In this document: one piece after another, positions 54,545 to 63,248 of the stretch
Numbering within the stretch: position 1 is the stretch's first letter
Layout: each line of letters opens with the position of its first letter
Assembly (NCBI RefSeq): GCF_024199945.1
Contig: NZ_JANADP010000001.1
Coordinates: 3,410,001 to 3,474,000, forward strand
Origin: Bradyrhizobium sp. CCGUVB4N
Lineage (GTDB): Bacteria; Pseudomonadota; Alphaproteobacteria; Rhizobiales; Xanthobacteraceae
Length of the DNA: 64,000 nucleotides
Reading direction: 5' to 3'
Program-made: the position numbers and the translations under genes
The notes under the pieces: generated by a model
What the model saw: only the letters and a program-made list of their open reading frames with translations
Told to the model about the DNA's origin: nothing
The model's database searches: none

Positions 54545-55027
54545 ATGCGCCGGATGATGGCCGCGTTCGTCGCGCTTGTGCTGCTGGCCGCTCCGGCGGC
54601 CTACGCCGTGCAGCCTGACGAGATCATGTCTGATCCGGTCAAGGAGGCCCGCGCGCGCGACCTGTCGCGCGAGCTGCGCTGCATGGTCTGCCAGAACCAG
54701 TCGATCGACGATTCCGATGCGCCGCTCGCGCGCGACCTGCGTCTTCTCGTGCGCGAGCGGATCGCGGCCGGCGACAGCAATGGCGAGGTGCTCGACTTCC
54801 TGGTCGCCCGTTACGGCGAGTTCGTGTTGCTCAAGCCGCGCTTCGAACGGCAGACCATGCTGTTGTGGCTGCTCGCGCCGCTGCTGCTGGCCGGTGGCGG
54901 CTTTGCGCTGTGGCGGCAAAATCGCCGCCGTGCGCAAGCAGGTGCAGATGTCCCGACGCCGCCGCTGACGCCGGACGAAGAGGCGCGGCTCGCGGCGTTG
55001 ATGTCCGAGGACGCGGCATCGCGCTAG
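54545..55027 (+). CDS. ccmH: Thiol-reducing subunit CcmH (CycL)
   Basis: The 160-aa product has a signal peptide (about 1-21), the redox motif LRCMVCQNQSI (Cys46, Cys49), and a single membrane helix (about 102-122). It reduces the apocytochrome CxxCH disulfide. It follows ccmF by four bases. CcmG, CcmA, CcmB, CcmC and CcmD are not in this window and must be encoded elsewhere. Confidence 0.95.
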   Translation: MRRMMAAFVALVLLAAPAAYAVQPDEIMSDPVKEARARDLSRELRCMVCQNQSIDDSDAPLARDLRLLVRERIAAGDSNGEVLDFLVARYGEFVLLKPRFERQTMLLWLLAPLLLAGGGFALWRQNRRRAQAGADVPTPPLTPDEEARLAALMSEDAASR

Positions 55028-55065
55028 CCGGATTCACGTCGGCGCGAGCGCCTGGTGCCGTCACC

Positions 55066-55083
55066 GGAACTTGATTAAGTTCC
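55066..55083. promoter_or_regulatory. Inverted repeat upstream of degP
   Basis: GGAACTT (55066-55072) and AAGTTCC (55077-55083) form perfect seven-base arms around GATT. The left arm equals the -35 core of E. coli sigmaE promoters, and CTTGAT at 55070 with CACGATTT at 55092 resembles a heat-shock sigma32 promoter. Either reading would suit degP, but both are only partial matches. It lies about 170 bp before the start. Confidence 0.35.
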
Positions 55084-55252
55084 TGTCAAACCACGATTTT
55101 TTACCTGCGCTAAACTGCCGCAGGACGGCGCGGTCTTTATTACAAAAGTTTAACCCCGCAGCCAGCGCGCGGTAAGGCGCAAGTCCCCATCTTCAGGTCC
55201 GTAAGGTGCCGCTACCAGGCACCAAATGGATTTCAAGGCCCTGGAGAGCTGC

Positions 55253-56833
55253 ATGAACGACCGTATCGACCTCACGAACCTTCCGTCCTACCGGCAGCCT
55301 CGCCGTTCGGTGTTTTCCGCCCGCAGGATCGCGCTGATGGCCTCGGTCGTCGCCGGCCTCGGCATCGCGGTCCACGGCTTCAGCCCGTCGACCTCGCCCG
55401 CCGATTTGTTCTCCACACCGGCGAACGCGCAGGTCAACAACGAGGTCAAGAAGGTCGAGCGTCCGATCGGTTTCGCCGACATCGTCGAGCGCGTGAAGCC
55501 CTCGGTGATCTCGGTCAAGGTCAACATCAAGGAGAAGACCGCGAGCAACGATGATGGCGACGATGCGCAGTCGCCGTTCCAGCCGGGCTCGCCGATGGAG
55601 CGCTTCTTCCGCCGCTTCGGCGGCCCGGACGGCATTCCCGGTCTGAAGGGTGGCGGTCGTGGCCGCGTCGTGCAGGGCCAGGGCTCCGGCTTCTTCATCT
55701 CGGCTGACGGCTTTGCGGTGACCAACAACCACGTGGTCGACGGCGCCGACAAGGTCGAGGTCACCACCGACGACGGCAAGACCTACAGCGCCAAGGTGAT
55801 CGGCACCGACCAGCGCACCGATCTTGCCCTGATCAAGGTCGAGGGCGGCTCGAACTTCCCGTTCGCCAAGCTCGCCGACAGCAAGCCGCGGATCGGCGAT
55901 TGGGTGCTGGCGGTCGGCAACCCCTTCGGCCTCGGCGGCACCGTGACCGCGGGCATCGTCTCGGCCAGCGGCCGCGATATCGGCAACGGCCCCTATGACG
56001 ATTTCATCCAGATCGACGCGCCCGTGAACAGGGGCAATTCGGGCGGCCCGGCCTTCGACACCAACGGCGAGGTGATGGGCGTCAACACGGCGATCTACTC
56101 GCCCTCCGGCGGCAGCGTCGGTATCGCGTTCTCGATCCCCGCCAACACCGTCAAGAGCGTGGTTGCCCAGCTCAAGGACAAGGGCTCGGTCAGCCGCGGT
56201 TGGATCGGCGTGCAGATCCAGCCTGTCACCTCTGATATCGCCGACAGCCTCGGCATGAAGAAGGCCGAAGGCGCGCTGGTGGCGGAGCCGCAGAAGGATG
56301 GTCCGGCGGCCAAGGCCGGTATCGAGTCCGGCGACGTGATCACGTCGGTCAACGGCGAATCCGTCAAGGACGCCCGCGAACTCGCCCGCACCATCGGCGG
56401 CATGGCGCCCGGTGCGTCCGTGAAGCTCAACGTGCTGCACAAGGGCCAGGACAAGGTCGTGAACCTCACCCTCGGCCAGCTGCCGAACACGGTCGAGGCC
56501 AAGGCCGACATCGACAACGACAGCGGTAAGGGCGCCAGCAAGGGCACCGACGTGCCGAAGCTCGGCATGACGGTTGCTCCCGCCAATTCCGTGGCCGGCG
56601 CCGGCAAGGACGGCGTCGTGGTCACCGAAGTCGATCCGAAGAGCGCAGCCGCCGAGCGCGGCTTCAAGGAAGGCGACGTGATTCTCGAAGTCGGCGGCAA
56701 GAGCGTGAGCACCGCCGGCGATGTCCGCGACGCCATCAACACCGCGCGGACTGACAACAAGAACAGCGTCCTGATGCGCGTGAAGAGCGGCGGCCAGTCG
56801 CGTTTCGTCGCCGTGCCCATCGCCAAAGGTTAA
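55253..56833 (+). CDS. degP: DegP/HtrA Do-family periplasmic serine protease
   Basis: The 526-aa protease (ATG 55253, GGAGAG just upstream; ATG 55226 is an alternative) has an N-terminal membrane anchor or signal (about 25-50), the trypsin-like triad His160 (NNHVV), Asp190 (TDLALIKV) and Ser263 (GNSGGPAFD), then two PDZ domains (about 310-405 and 430-520). It degrades or refolds misfolded envelope proteins. It stands just after the ccm genes, and a structured region and terminator follow. The inverted repeat at 55066 may regulate it. Confidence 0.93.
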   Translation: MNDRIDLTNLPSYRQPRRSVFSARRIALMASVVAGLGIAVHGFSPSTSPADLFSTPANAQVNNEVKKVERPIGFADIVERVKPSVISVKVNIKEKTASNDDGDDAQSPFQPGSPMERFFRRFGGPDGIPGLKGGGRGRVVQGQGSGFFISADGFAVTNNHVVDGADKVEVTTDDGKTYSAKVIGTDQRTDLALIKVEGGSNFPFAKLADSKPRIGDWVLAVGNPFGLGGTVTAGIVSASGRDIGNGPYDDFIQIDAPVNRGNSGGPAFDTNGEVMGVNTAIYSPSGGSVGIAFSIPANTVKSVVAQLKDKGSVSRGWIGVQIQPVTSDIADSLGMKKAEGALVAEPQKDGPAAKAGIESGDVITSVNGESVKDARELARTIGGMAPGASVKLNVLHKGQDKVVNLTLGQLPNTVEAKADIDNDSGKGASKGTDVPKLGMTVAPANSVAGAGKDGVVVTEVDPKSAAAERGFKEGDVILEVGGKSVSTAGDVRDAINTARTDNKNSVLMRVKSGGQSRFVAVPIAKG

Positions 56834-56872
56834 CAAGGGCTGACACGGGCCGAGCTTCAGGAGGCTTACGAG

Positions 56873-57001
56873 ATGAAGGGTGTCGCCGGCATTAGTCGCC
56901 CCCGCCGCCGGCACTCTTCCGGGGAGCAGCGCAAGCTTGCTCCCCACGCCTACCTTCCGGTGGAAATACGCCCCCCTCCGTCGGAAGGCCTAGGGCGGTG
57001 A
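56873..57001 (+). CDS. Possible 42-aa basic peptide after degP
   Basis: A perfect AGGAGG lies eight bases before an ATG at 56873, which opens 42 codons ending at 57001. The peptide is basic and proline-rich (MKGVAGISRPRRRHSSGEQR...). It overlaps three consecutive hairpins and its stop falls in the terminator stem, so the region may instead be a structured 3' UTR or small RNA. The ribosome site is the main support for translation. Confidence 0.4.
   Translation: MKGVAGISRPRRRHSSGEQRKLAPHAYLPVEIRPPPSEGLGR
56921..56945 (+). other. First hairpin of the degP 3' region
   Basis: GGGGAGC pairs with GCTCCCC around an inner AAGCTT-containing loop (56921-56945). A second stem CCTTCCG/CGGAAGG (56953-56988) and the terminator stem follow at once, giving three stacked stem-loops over 100 bp. 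Confidence 0.6.
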
Positions 57002-57031
57002 GGTCCCCCCAGCTTCACCGCCCGCCTTTTT
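56993..57031 (+). terminator. Rho-independent terminator after degP
   Basis: GGGCGGTGA (56993-57001) pairs perfectly with TCACCGCCC (57015-57023), followed after three bases by TTTTT (57027-57031). Confidence 0.88.
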
Positions 57032-57125
57032 GCCTACCCAAGTCCCGTTCGCTTGGCTTGCATGCGATTGCCGCTCGCGCCATGTTCAGAGAAGGTTGAC
57101 CTCCTTGACCGCCGCCGAACGCACA

Positions 57126-57806
57126 ATGCGCCTCCTGATCATCGAAGACGACCGCGAATCCGCCGACTATCTCGTGAAGGCGTTTCGCGAGGTCGGACAC
57201 ATTGCCGACCACGCCGGTGACGGCGAGGAGGGCCTCGCCATGGCCGAGAACGGCGACTACGACGTGCTCGTGGTCGACCGCATGCTGCCCAAGCGCGACG
57301 GGCTGTCGCTGATCGGCTCGCTGCGTGACAAGGGCGAAACGACGCCGGTGCTGATTCTCTCCGCGCTCGGGCAGGTCGACGATCGCATCAAGGGCCTGCG
57401 CGCCGGCGGCGACGACTATCTGCCAAAGCCCTATTCCTTCGCCGAGCTGCTCGCCCGCGTCGAGGTGCTGTCGCGCCGCCGCGGCGGACCTGCCGAGGAT
57501 ACGCTCTACCGTGTCGGCGACCTCGAACTCGACCGGCTCTCTCACCGCGTCGCCCGCGGCAAGGACGAGCTGACGCTGCAGCCGCGCGAATTCCGCCTGC
57601 TCGAATATCTGATGAAGCATGCCGGCCAGGTGGTGACGCGCACCATGCTGCTGGAGAACGTCTGGGACTATCATTTCGATCCGCAAACCAACGTGATCGA
57701 CGTGCACATTTCGCGGCTGCGCTCCAAGATCGACAAGGGCTTCGAGCGGCCGCTGCTGCACACGATCCGCGGCGCCGGGTACATGATCCGTGACGGCATT
57801 CGGTAA
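57126..57806 (+). CDS. OmpR-family response regulator, partner of the kinase at 57790
   Basis: The 226-aa product has a receiver domain (MRLLIIEDDRESADY; phospho-acceptor Asp51) and an OmpR-type winged helix (LQPREFRLLEYLMKHAGQVV, ending IRGAGYMIRDG). I use the ATG at 57126 because the product then begins at the usual residue; a TTG at 57105 is possible. It resembles the CusR/QseB/TctD group. The kinase gene begins inside its last codons. Confidence 0.88.
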   Translation: MRLLIIEDDRESADYLVKAFREVGHIADHAGDGEEGLAMAENGDYDVLVVDRMLPKRDGLSLIGSLRDKGETTPVLILSALGQVDDRIKGLRAGGDDYLPKPYSFAELLARVEVLSRRRGGPAEDTLYRVGDLELDRLSHRVARGKDELTLQPREFRLLEYLMKHAGQVVTRTMLLENVWDYHFDPQTNVIDVHISRLRSKIDKGFERPLLHTIRGAGYMIRDGIR

Positions 57807-59250
57807 ACTCGTCCGCACCACGGCATTCCGGCTGACGCTGGTCTACCTGTTCCTGTTTGCGATTTTCGCGGCCTCGCTGCTGGGCTATTTCGCCTGGAAT
57901 ACGCGGCGGCTGATCACCGAAGAGATCACGCAGACGGTGAATGCCGAGACCTCGGAGATCAACGAGATCTACGGACGCCGCGGCCTGTTCGGCCTCGTGC
58001 GCACGATCGAGTATCGGGCGCTGCGGCCGGGCGCCAACCTCTACCTCGTGACCACGCCGACCGGGCAGGCGGTTGCCGGCAATGTCGGCTCGCTGGCGCC
58101 GGGCGTGATGGCAACGCGCGGCTGGTCGGAAACCGCTTATCGCCGGATCGAGGACGCGGATGACCGCGATCATCGCGCGCTCGTTCGCGTCACCGAATTG
58201 GAAAACGGCTTCCGGCTTCTAATCGGCCGCGACCTCGCCGAGCGACGGCGCCTGTTCGGCATCGTGGCGAAGGCGGCGCAATGGTCGGTGCTGATCGTCG
58301 TGGTGCTCGGCCTCGGCGGCGGCGTTTTCGTCGCGCGCAGGGTGCTGACGCGCATCGACGCGATGTCCGGGACGGCGCATCGCATCATGATCGGCGATCT
58401 CAGCGAGCGCCTGCCGGTTGGCCGCAGCGGCGACGAGCTCGACCGCCTCGCCGAAAACCTCAACGCCATGCTGGAGCGGATCGAGGCGCTGATGGCGGGG
58501 CTGAAGGAAGTCTCCGACAACATCGCCCACGACCTCAAGACGCCGCTGACGCGCCTGCGCAATCGCGCCGAGGAGGCGCTGGCGAAATCGGGCTGCGAGG
58601 CCGATTATCGCGCGGCGCTGGAGCGGACCATCGAGGAATCCGACGGGCTGATCCGCACCTTCAACGCGCTGCTGATGATCGCGCGCGCGGAGTCCGGCCA
58701 GGCGCGCGGCAACATGGATGATTTCGATGCGGCCGATGTCGCCAACGGCATTCACGAGCTCTACGAGCCGCTGGCCGAAGACGACGGCATGACCTTGAAG
58801 GTGAAGACGCAGGCCGCGCCGATTCACGGCAATCGCGAATTGATCAGCCAGGCGGTCGCCAATCTCGTCGAGAACGCGATCAAATACGGCAAGCCGGCCG
58901 CGCAGTCGGCGGGAACCGTGGTCAGCATGGACGCCCGTCAGATCACGATCGAGGCCAAGCGCGAGGGCGATCAGGTGCTGCTCAGCGTCACCGACCGCGG
59001 CCCCGGAATCCCCGAGGCCGATCGCAAGCACGTCGTCGAGCGATTCGTCCGGCTGGAGGCGAGCCGCACCATGCCGGGCTCCGGCCTCGGCCTCAGCCTC
59101 GCGTCCGCCGTCGCCACCTTGCATGGCGGCGAATTGCGGCTCGGCGACGCCCATCCGGGCCTCGTCGCCACGCTGCTGCTGCCGGCGCGCGCGGGGGCCG
59201 GCGACAGGGTTGCTCCTCCAATACCGGATGTGCCACAGAAGGTGGCATGA
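57790..59250 (+). CDS. Sensor histidine kinase, partner of the regulator at 57126
   Basis: The 486-aa kinase (GTG 57790, overlapping the regulator by 17 bases) has two membrane helices (about 12-32 and 160-180), a periplasmic loop of about 125 residues, HAMP, HisKA with His247 (NIAHDLKTPLTRLR) and a HATPase domain (VENAIKYG, DRGPGIP, GSGLGLSLA). Its signal is unknown; its position next to degP suggests envelope sensing. The stop overlaps the glnE start by four bases (ATGA). Confidence 0.9.
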   Translation: MTAFGKLVRTTAFRLTLVYLFLFAIFAASLLGYFAWNTRRLITEEITQTVNAETSEINEIYGRRGLFGLVRTIEYRALRPGANLYLVTTPTGQAVAGNVGSLAPGVMATRGWSETAYRRIEDADDRDHRALVRVTELENGFRLLIGRDLAERRRLFGIVAKAAQWSVLIVVVLGLGGGVFVARRVLTRIDAMSGTAHRIMIGDLSERLPVGRSGDELDRLAENLNAMLERIEALMAGLKEVSDNIAHDLKTPLTRLRNRAEEALAKSGCEADYRAALERTIEESDGLIRTFNALLMIARAESGQARGNMDDFDAADVANGIHELYEPLAEDDGMTLKVKTQAAPIHGNRELISQAVANLVENAIKYGKPAAQSAGTVVSMDARQITIEAKREGDQVLLSVTDRGPGIPEADRKHVVERFVRLEASRTMPGSGLGLSLASAVATLHGGELRLGDAHPGLVATLLLPARAGAGDRVAPPIPDVPQKVA

Positions 59251-62225
59251 ACCACTCCGCGCCGGGAAACGCGGACAAGCATGGTGAGAGCCTGGCCGCA
59301 CGCTTCGCGGAGGCTCCCCATATTGCCGCTTCCACAACCGACGAACGACGTTTTGAAAGCTGGCTGGCCGAGCTTGAGCCGGCACAGTCGGCGCGTCTGG
59401 AAGCCTTGCTGGTCCATCCCTTCGCCCGGACTATTCTCGCCGGGATCGCGGAATTCTCGCCTTATTTGTTCGATCTGGTGCGCGTCGATCCGCTGCGCCT
59501 GATCCGGCTGCTCGAATGCGAGCCGGACGCGCATCTTGCTGCGCTGATCGCGGAGGCAAGGGGCGCGGTGCTCGCTGCCCCCGACGAGGCCGAGGTGATG
59601 CGGCTGCTTCGTCTCATGAAGGCGGAGGCCGCGCTCCTGATCGCGCTGTGTGACATCGGCGCAGTCTGGCCGGTGATGCGGGTGACGGCCGCGCTGACCG
59701 AGCTTGCGGTGTCCTCGGTGCAGGCGGCGCTGCAGTACCTGCTGCGACAGGAAGCCGCACGCGGCAAGCTCGTGCCGCCGGATCCCGAGGCGCCGGAAGT
59801 CGGCTGCGGCCTGATCGTGCTCGCCATGGGCAAGATGGGCGCGGGCGAGCTGAACTATTCCAGCGACATCGATCTCATCGTGTTCTTCGATCCCGATGCC
59901 ACGACGCTGGCGCCCGACATCGAGCCGCAGCCGTTCTTCGTCCGGGTGACGCAAGGCATGGCGCGCATCCTGCAGCAGCGCACCTATGACGGCTATGTGT
60001 TCCGCGTCGATCTGCGGCTGCGGCCCGATCCGTCGTCGACGCAGGTGGCGATCTCGCGAGATGCCGCGCTGAACTATTACGAGCGGGAAGGCCGCACCTG
60101 GGAGCGCGCCGCGATGATCAAGGCGCGCGCCTGTGCCGGCGATCCCAGGGCAGGCGAGGCGCTGCTGGCCGAGATCGCGCCCTTCGTCTGGCGCAAGCAT
60201 CTCGACTTCGCAGCACTTGCCGACGTGCACGACATGAAGCGGCAGATGCAGACCTACCGCGGCCAGAGTGAGGTCGCGGTCGAAGGCCACAACGTCAAGG
60301 TCGGCCGCGGCGGCATCCGCGAGATCGAATTCTTCGCCCAGACCCAGCAGCTGATCGCCGGCGGCCGCCATCCGGAATTGCGGGTGCGGCCGACGCTCGC
60401 CGCGCTCGACATCCTCGCGTCCAGCAACTGGATCACCTCTACCGCGCGAGACGAGCTGACCACGGCCTACGAATTCCTGCGCCGGGTCGAGCATCGTCTC
60501 CAGATGATCGCCGACGAACAGACCCACACCCTGCCGGAGGACAAGGAGGCGGTCGAACGCTTCGCCTGGTTCTTCGGCTATGACAGCCGCGAGACTTTTG
60601 CGCGCGACCTGCTTCGTCAGCTCGAGATCGTGCAGGGCCACTACGAAAAGCTGTTCGAGGGCGATGATCCGACCGGTTCGGCAAGCCTGCCCGCGATCGA
60701 CTATCGCGCCGGTCCGGACGATCCGCGCTTGTTGCAGCACCTGACGACGCTCGGCTTCAAGAAGCCCGCCGCCCTCGCGCAGACCATCCGCGACTGGCTC
60801 ACCGGCGACTATCGCGTGTTCCGCAACGGGCAGACGCGAAATGCCTTCGTCGAGTTCGTGCCGGCCCTGATCGACGGCCTCGCGCGTGCCGAAGAGCCCG
60901 ACCGCGCGGTGGTGGCGTTCGATGATTTCCTTCGCGCGCTCCAGCGCGGCGGCCGGCTCATTACGCTGCTCGGCCAGAACCGCGATCTCGTCGCGCTGGT
61001 CGCGCTCGTGCTCGGCGCGGCGCCTAGGCTCGGTGAGATGCTGGCGCGGCAGCCGCAGTTGATGGACGGCCTGATCGATCCGCGCTTCTTCGGCGCGATG
61101 CCGGACAAGCAGGAATTGTCGGCGCGACTTGCGGCCACGGTGCAGGATGCGGGCTCCTACGAGGAGTTTCTGGACCGCCTGCGTCTGTTCGGGCAGGAGA
61201 GCCTGTTCCTGATCGGCACGCGCATCCTCTCCGGCACCGTCTCGGCGCAGCAGGCGAGCACGGCCTTCGCCGACGTCGCTGAGGGCATCGTCGACACCGT
61301 GCATCGCCTCGTCGCCGACCGCTTCGCCGACCAGCACGGGCGCATCAAGGGGCAGGAGACCGCCATCATCGCGATGGGCCGGCTCGGCAGCCGTGAGATG
61401 ACGGCATCCTCGGATCTCGATCTGATCCTGCTCTATGATTTCGACAGCGATAATCCGGATTCCGACGGTGAGAGGTCACTGCAGGGCGCGCATTACTTCG
61501 CCCGCTTCACCCAGCGCCTGATCAGCGCCTTCACCACCCGCACCAATTACGGCGTGCTCTACGAGATCGACATGCGGCTGCGTCCTTCGGGACGCGCCGG
61601 TCCGGTCGCGTCGAGCCTCGTCTCCTTCGCCGACTATCAGGCCAACGAGGCCTGGACCTGGGAGCACATGGCGTTGACGCGTGCGCGCGTGGTGTCCGCG
61701 TCGCCGGAATTCACCGCGCGGATCGAAAGCATCATCCGCGAGGTCCTGACCCGCCGCCGCGACCCCTCGATCATTGCCAACGACGTCGCCGATATGCGCC
61801 GCGCGATCGCGCAGGAGAAGGGCGAGACCGACCATTGGGACCTGAAATACGCTTCCGGCGGCATGGTCGACATCGACTTCATCGCGCAATATCTCCAGCT
61901 CGTGCATGCCCATGACAAGCCCGACATTCTCGATGTCGGCACGGTGCAGGTGCTGGAGAATGCCGCGAGACTCGGTGTGCTGCCGCACTCGGAGGTGGAG
62001 ATCCTGCGCGCCGCGGCGCGGCTCTATCACGATCTGACGCAGATCCTGCGGCTTTGCGTCAGCGACCGCTTCAAGCCGGAAACCGCGGGCTCCGACCTTC
62101 AACGCGTGATGGCGCGTGCCGGCGATGCGCCGGATTTCTCCTCGCTCGAGGCACGCGTGAAGGAGACGCAGGGCGAGGTGCGGCGCGTGTTCAGTGCGCT
62201 TCTGGAAGGGAAGTCGTCTGCTTGA
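59247..62225 (+). CDS. glnE: Bifunctional glutamine synthetase adenylyltransferase/adenylyl-removing enzyme
   Basis: The 992-aa protein contains two nucleotidyltransferase domains with matching signatures: GKMGAGELNYSSDIDLI (about 192-208, the adenylyl-removing half) and GRLGSREMTASSDLDLI (about 712-728, the adenylyl-transferring half), joined by helical domains. It switches glutamine synthetase off by adenylylation and on again in response to PII and glutamine. It overlaps the upstream sensor kinase by four bases and the convergent fdsD gene by 35. Confidence 0.95.
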   Translation: MNHSAPGNADKHGESLAARFAEAPHIAASTTDERRFESWLAELEPAQSARLEALLVHPFARTILAGIAEFSPYLFDLVRVDPLRLIRLLECEPDAHLAALIAEARGAVLAAPDEAEVMRLLRLMKAEAALLIALCDIGAVWPVMRVTAALTELAVSSVQAALQYLLRQEAARGKLVPPDPEAPEVGCGLIVLAMGKMGAGELNYSSDIDLIVFFDPDATTLAPDIEPQPFFVRVTQGMARILQQRTYDGYVFRVDLRLRPDPSSTQVAISRDAALNYYEREGRTWERAAMIKARACAGDPRAGEALLAEIAPFVWRKHLDFAALADVHDMKRQMQTYRGQSEVAVEGHNVKVGRGGIREIEFFAQTQQLIAGGRHPELRVRPTLAALDILASSNWITSTARDELTTAYEFLRRVEHRLQMIADEQTHTLPEDKEAVERFAWFFGYDSRETFARDLLRQLEIVQGHYEKLFEGDDPTGSASLPAIDYRAGPDDPRLLQHLTTLGFKKPAALAQTIRDWLTGDYRVFRNGQTRNAFVEFVPALIDGLARAEEPDRAVVAFDDFLRALQRGGRLITLLGQNRDLVALVALVLGAAPRLGEMLARQPQLMDGLIDPRFFGAMPDKQELSARLAATVQDAGSYEEFLDRLRLFGQESLFLIGTRILSGTVSAQQASTAFADVAEGIVDTVHRLVADRFADQHGRIKGQETAIIAMGRLGSREMTASSDLDLILLYDFDSDNPDSDGERSLQGAHYFARFTQRLISAFTTRTNYGVLYEIDMRLRPSGRAGPVASSLVSFADYQANEAWTWEHMALTRARVVSASPEFTARIESIIREVLTRRRDPSIIANDVADMRRAIAQEKGETDHWDLKYASGGMVDIDFIAQYLQLVHAHDKPDILDVGTVQVLENAARLGVLPHSEVEILRAAARLYHDLTQILRLCVSDRFKPETAGSDLQRVMARAGDAPDFSSLEARVKETQGEVRRVFSALLEGKSSA

Positions 62226-62427
62226 GCGAGGTGAGGGCTTCGAGCACGTTCGGCTCGAGGCCTGCGCCGCCGGCATCGAGATGCGCGAAGATCGCGCGCT
62301 TCATCCGCGGATCCCAGAACTTCCTGATGTGGTCGGCGATCCCCGGCACGGCCTTGTCGTGGCCCTGGCTGCGGAAGAACGTGCCGATCTGGTTGGCCAT
62401 GTAGACGAGGCGGTCAGGCGACGACAT
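62191..62427 (-). CDS. fdsD: NAD-dependent formate dehydrogenase delta subunit FdsD
   Basis: The 78-aa product (ATG 62427, GGAG eight bases before it) has the FdsD pattern: RLVYMANQIGTFFRSQGHDK, then DHIRKFWDPRMKRAIFAHLD. It is a small cytoplasmic subunit or assembly factor of the NAD-linked molybdenum formate dehydrogenase. It overlaps the fdhD end by 14 bases and closes the fds operon. Confidence 0.9.
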   Translation of the reverse strand: MSSPDRLVYMANQIGTFFRSQGHDKAVPGIADHIRKFWDPRMKRAIFAHLDAGGAGLEPNVLEALTSLKQTTSLPEAH

Positions 62428-63244
62428 GAATGATCTCCGGAGCACGATGAGCCGTGATGCGGCCCTGGTGCGTGAACACTTCAAACCCGTCGCTGCGGGC
62501 AATTGCGATCAGCGTGATGCCGGCGGCTTCCGCGGTGCGGACCGCGAGCGCGGTGGGGGCGGAGACCGCGACCATCACCGGCGCGCCGACCGCCGCGGTC
62601 TTCTGCACCATCTCCACGGAGACGCGGCTCGTCAGCAGCACCATGCCGCCGCTCGCGTCCGTCCGGCTGCGCGCCAGCGAGCCTGCGAGCTTGTCGAGCG
62701 CGTTGTGGCGGCCGACGTCCTCGCGCAGGGCCATGAGGCCATTCGCGGGCGACCAGAACGCCGCCGCGTGGACCGCGCGGGTCTGGATGTTGATCGCTTG
62801 CAGGGGCGCAATGGTCTGCATCGCCGCCATGATCTGCTCGGGCGAAAAGGTCTGCCCCGGCGGCACGATCGCTGCGGGCCGTACGGCTTCGGCGATCGAG
62901 TCGATGCCGCAGATGCCGCAGCCGGTGGGGCCGGCAATGTGGCGGCGACGTTCGCTGATGCGCGCGGCGTCTTCAGACTCCAGCCACATGCGCAGCTCGA
63001 TGCCGTCGTCGAGGCGGACCACATCGAGCGACTTGATGTCGTCGACCGATTTGATGATGCCTTCGTCCAGGCTGAAGCCGACGGCAAAATCCTCGAGGTT
63101 CTGCGGCGTCCCCATCATGACGGCATAGGTGCCGCCATTATAGGTCAGCGCCAGCGGCGTCTCCTCGGGGATCAGCCGCGCCCCGTCGGACGCGACACCG
63201 TCGCGCCAGATTTCGCGGTCGATGGCCTGGACAGGCACGTGCAT
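62414..63244 (-). CDS. fdhD: Formate dehydrogenase accessory sulfurtransferase FdhD
   Basis: The 276-aa product has the sulfurtransferase motif GPTGCGICGID (the CxxC that carries the persulfide), LREDVGRHNALDK and TSRVSVEMVQKTA. It inserts sulfur into the bis-MGD cofactor of formate dehydrogenase. It starts four bases after the fdsA stop, with GGAG seven bases upstream. Confidence 0.93.
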   Translation of the reverse strand: MHVPVQAIDREIWRDGVASDGARLIPEETPLALTYNGGTYAVMMGTPQNLEDFAVGFSLDEGIIKSVDDIKSLDVVRLDDGIELRMWLESEDAARISERRRHIAGPTGCGICGIDSIAEAVRPAAIVPPGQTFSPEQIMAAMQTIAPLQAINIQTRAVHAAAFWSPANGLMALREDVGRHNALDKLAGSLARSRTDASGGMVLLTSRVSVEMVQKTAAVGAPVMVAVSAPTALAVRTAEAAGITLIAIARSDGFEVFTHQGRITAHRAPEIIHVVA

Positions 63245-63248
63245 CCGG

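Noticed and set aside
55193..56947. 584-aa ORF on the minus strand
   Set aside because: It is antisense to degP, whose triad and PDZ domains are on the plus strand.
58971..61337. 788-aa ORF on the minus strand
   Set aside because: It is antisense to glnE, which has both nucleotidyltransferase motifs.
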